From NCBI GenBank assembly GCA_002347185.1, contig DDXK01000014.1:1061-24111 (forward strand): a stretch of DNA of 23,051 nt, read 5' to 3'. The notes under the pieces are model-generated. The model was not told where the DNA came from and did not search any database. It saw nothing but the letters and a program-made list of their open reading frames with translations. The position numbers were made by a program, and so were the translations under genes. Each line of letters opens with the position of its first letter. Positions within the stretch are counted from its first letter, which is position 1. Shown piece by piece: positions 21,254 to 23,051 of this stretch. The DNA is from Desulfobulbaceae bacterium UBA2262 (GTDB taxonomy: Bacteria > Desulfobacterota > Desulfobulbia > Desulfobulbales > Desulfurivibrionaceae).

Positions 21254-22270
21254 ATGGAAAATACCCAGGAAAGAACGGCGGATCCCGCCGCGCACCTTGC
21301 CGAAGCCGAGGTTGCCGGAGAGCAGGAAGAACAGGAGCAGGGCGGCGCCCCGGACAGTTGCCACACCATCCAGTTCCGGCCCGGTGAGCAGCTCTCCTCC
21401 GCGGTTACGCGCATTCGGGATCTCAAATTCCACGAAATCGTCATGGTCCAGACCGATCATGGTCTGGAGCCGGCGGCCATCCATGCCAGGACCCCGCCCT
21501 GCCCAGGGCGGAGCGAACCGGAACAGCTGGGCACCTTCCTCATCGTCCGCCGCGCCTCCAGGGAAGAGGTGGAGAAATTCGACCGCCTCATCGAACGCGA
21601 GCAGGAGGCCTTCCGGGTCTGCCAGCAGTTCATCGCCAAGCACCGGCTGCCCATGAAGCTGATCCGGGTGGAACGGTACATGAACGGCAGCAAGATCATC
21701 TTCTTCTTCACCGCCGATACCCGGGTCGACTTCAGGGAGCTGGTCAAGGATCTGGTTCAGGAGTTCCGCACCAGGGTGGAGATCCGCCAGGTCGGGGTGC
21801 GGCACGAAACCAAGATGATCGGCGGCCTGGGCTGCTGCGGCCGGGAGCTCTGCTGCTCCTCCTTCATCAAGAACTTCGCCCCGGTTTCCATCAAGATGGC
21901 CAAGGAGCAGGGGCTGCCGCTCAACCCGGCCAAGATTTCCGGCATCTGCAACCGCCTGCTCTGCTGCCTCACCTACGAATACGACACCTACCACGCCCTG
22001 AGAAAAAAAATGCCAAAAGCGGGCAAAACCATTACATTGGGCGAGAAAAACTACAAGGTGATCAAGGTCAATCCGCTGGAGGAAACCATCGAGGTGCACT
22101 GCCTCGACAGCCAGGAAAAGAACATCGTTCTCGACAAGGAAGAGTGGCGCAAGGCCAGGCCTCCGCAGGGCCAGGGCGTCGGCCAGGGCCAGCCCCAACC
22201 CGGCGAGGGGGGCGGCAGAAGGAAAAAAAGCAGGAACTCCAAGCCCCCGGAAGGGGAAGAACCGCAATGA
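21254..22270 (+). CDS. ricT: PSP1-domain protein RicT (YaaT-like)
   Basis: This 338-residue cytoplasmic protein matches the RicT/YaaT family, defined by the PSP1 C-terminal domain. An acidic N-terminus (about 1-35) is followed by the conserved core (about 38-285) with KLIRVERYMNGSKIIFFFTAD, VDFRELVKDLVQEFRTRVEI, RQVGVRHETKMIGGLGCCG and a cysteine-rich region: Cys194, 195, 200, 201, 232, 237 and 238. In Bacillus, RicT joins RicA and RicF in an iron-sulfur Y-complex that guides RNase Y in mRNA maturation; no ricA or ricF is seen here. The C-terminal 50 residues are a low-complexity Gly/Gln/Pro/Lys tail. Its stop overlaps the metG start (ATGA). Confidence 0.9.
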   Translation: MENTQERTADPAAHLAEAEVAGEQEEQEQGGAPDSCHTIQFRPGEQLSSAVTRIRDLKFHEIVMVQTDHGLEPAAIHARTPPCPGRSEPEQLGTFLIVRRASREEVEKFDRLIEREQEAFRVCQQFIAKHRLPMKLIRVERYMNGSKIIFFFTADTRVDFRELVKDLVQEFRTRVEIRQVGVRHETKMIGGLGCCGRELCCSSFIKNFAPVSIKMAKEQGLPLNPAKISGICNRLLCCLTYEYDTYHALRKKMPKAGKTITLGEKNYKVIKVNPLEETIEVHCLDSQEKNIVLDKEEWRKARPPQGQGVGQGQPQPGEGGGRRKKSRNSKPPEGEEPQ

Positions 22271-23051
22271 ACTACTACATCACCACCCCGATTTTCTATG
22301 TCAATGCGCAGCCGCACCTGGGCCATGCCTATACCACGGTGGTGGCCGACGCCATCGCCCGCTTCCAGCGCCTGAACGGCAAGGAGGTCCGCCTGCAGAC
22401 CGGCACCGACGAGCACGGCGACAAGATCGTGCAGGCGGCCGAGGCCGCCGGCGTTTCCGTCCGTGCCTACGTCGACTCGATCAGCGCCCTCTTCCGGGCC
22501 GCCTGGCCGCCGCTGGCCATCAAGGCCGACAACTTCATCCGCACCACCGACCCCGCCCACATCGCCACGGTGCAGGGCATCCTCCAGAAGGTCTACGAAC
22601 AGGGCGACATCTACTTTGCCGACTACACCGGCCTCTACTGCAAGGGCTGCGAGCGCTTCCTCACCGAAAAGGAGCTCGTGGAGGGCAAATGCCCGGACCA
22701 CCTCAGCGAGCCGGAAAAAATCACCGAACAGAACTACTTTTTCCGGATGGGCAAGTACCAGGACTGGCTCCGCGACCATATCCAGGCCAACCCCGACTTC
22801 ATCCAGCCGGAGCGCTACCGCAACGAGGTTCTCTCCTTCCTGAAGGAGCCCCTGGAGGATCTCTGCATCTCCCGGCCCACCTCCCGGCTCACCTGGGGCA
22901 TCCCCCTGCCCTTTGACGAGCGCTTCGTCACCTATGTCTGGTTCGATGCCCTGATCAACTACCTCACCGGCCTCGGCTATCCGGACGGCGCCGATTTCGC
23001 CCGCTACTGGCCGACGGCCGAGCATGTGATCGCCAAGGACATCCTCAAGCC
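22267..23051 (+). CDS. metG: Methionyl-tRNA synthetase, 3' truncated by window edge
   Basis: The first 261 residues of a class I methionyl-tRNA synthetase are present. MNYYITTPIFYVNAQPHLGH holds the HIGH-type signature (HLGH at 17-20), followed by LQTGTDEHGDKI. A zinc knuckle has Cys125, Cys128, Cys142 and His145 in CKGCER...GKCPDH, the Thermus-like single-knuckle form. RLTWGIPLPFDERFVTYVWFD and HVIAKDIL follow. The KMSKS loop and the anticodon-binding domain lie beyond the window. The ATG overlaps the ricT stop by 4 bp, so the two are translationally coupled. Confidence 0.95.
   Translation, partial: MNYYITTPIFYVNAQPHLGHAYTTVVADAIARFQRLNGKEVRLQTGTDEHGDKIVQAAEAAGVSVRAYVDSISALFRAAWPPLAIKADNFIRTTDPAHIATVQGILQKVYEQGDIYFADYTGLYCKGCERFLTEKELVEGKCPDHLSEPEKITEQNYFFRMGKYQDWLRDHIQANPDFIQPERYRNEVLSFLKEPLEDLCISRPTSRLTWGIPLPFDERFVTYVWFDALINYLTGLGYPDGADFARYWPTAEHVIAKDILK

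Noticed and set aside
20912..22267. 451-codon minus-strand frame over ricT and the intergenic repeat
   Set aside because: ricT is clearly coding on the plus strand, and the antisense frame has no domain.

Overview
The window is a GC-rich, gene-dense stretch of bacterial chromosome. Gene content and order (holB-ricT-metG, a long single-chain PurL, a DUF3365-type haem sensor, many two-component and envelope genes) suggest a Gram-negative of the Desulfobacterota, perhaps Desulfobulbales. That placement is inference; there is no rRNA or other marker to confirm it. No tRNA, rRNA, CRISPR array or intact insertion sequence was found.

Layout. (1) 1-2729, plus strand: the end of a surface-polysaccharide cluster with gmd (5' truncated), fcl and a family 9 glycosyltransferase. 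gmd and fcl make GDP-L-fucose; the third gene probably transfers a sugar in LPS or O-antigen assembly. (2) 2840-5577: a small defence/plasticity island. A minus-strand hipB-hipS-hipT operon, which I read as a tripartite HipBST toxin-antitoxin system, lies between two decayed antitoxin/PIN-toxin loci. The two decayed loci share a 45-bp identical piece of PIN-toxin gene. (3) 5594-6726: a promoter and a YhaM-like OB-fold/HD-domain 3'-5' exoribonuclease. (4) 6754-12379, minus strand: a small exported protein of unknown function, a von Willebrand A/OmpA lipoprotein, and purL (1266 aa). (5) 12550-15391, plus strand: a promoter region, mepK (Tat-exported peptidoglycan endopeptidase), ldtD-like L,D-transpeptidase and a TerC-family membrane protein. 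The first two make and cut the same 3-3 peptidoglycan cross-links. (6) 15558-19460, minus strand: a membrane sensor with a CxxCH haem motif but no kinase domain, and a large hybrid histidine kinase with a periplasmic solute-binding-type sensor. (7) 19984-23051, plus strand: holB, ricT (PSP1 family) and the start of metG.

The most noteworthy non-coding structures are: a 191-bp element bounded by short inverted repeats and carrying two copies of a 22-bp repeat between holB and ricT; a perfect 13-bp-stem hairpin upstream of holB; a cluster of palindromes between the convergent terC and haem-sensor genes; and a terminator-like inverted repeat in the leader of mepK-ldtD.

The best candidate for an under-described system is the HipBST island. 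Its antitoxin HipS has no tryptophan anywhere, its kinase has a Ser-Ile-Gln loop, and it sits between two toxin-antitoxin wrecks that appear to have exchanged DNA.
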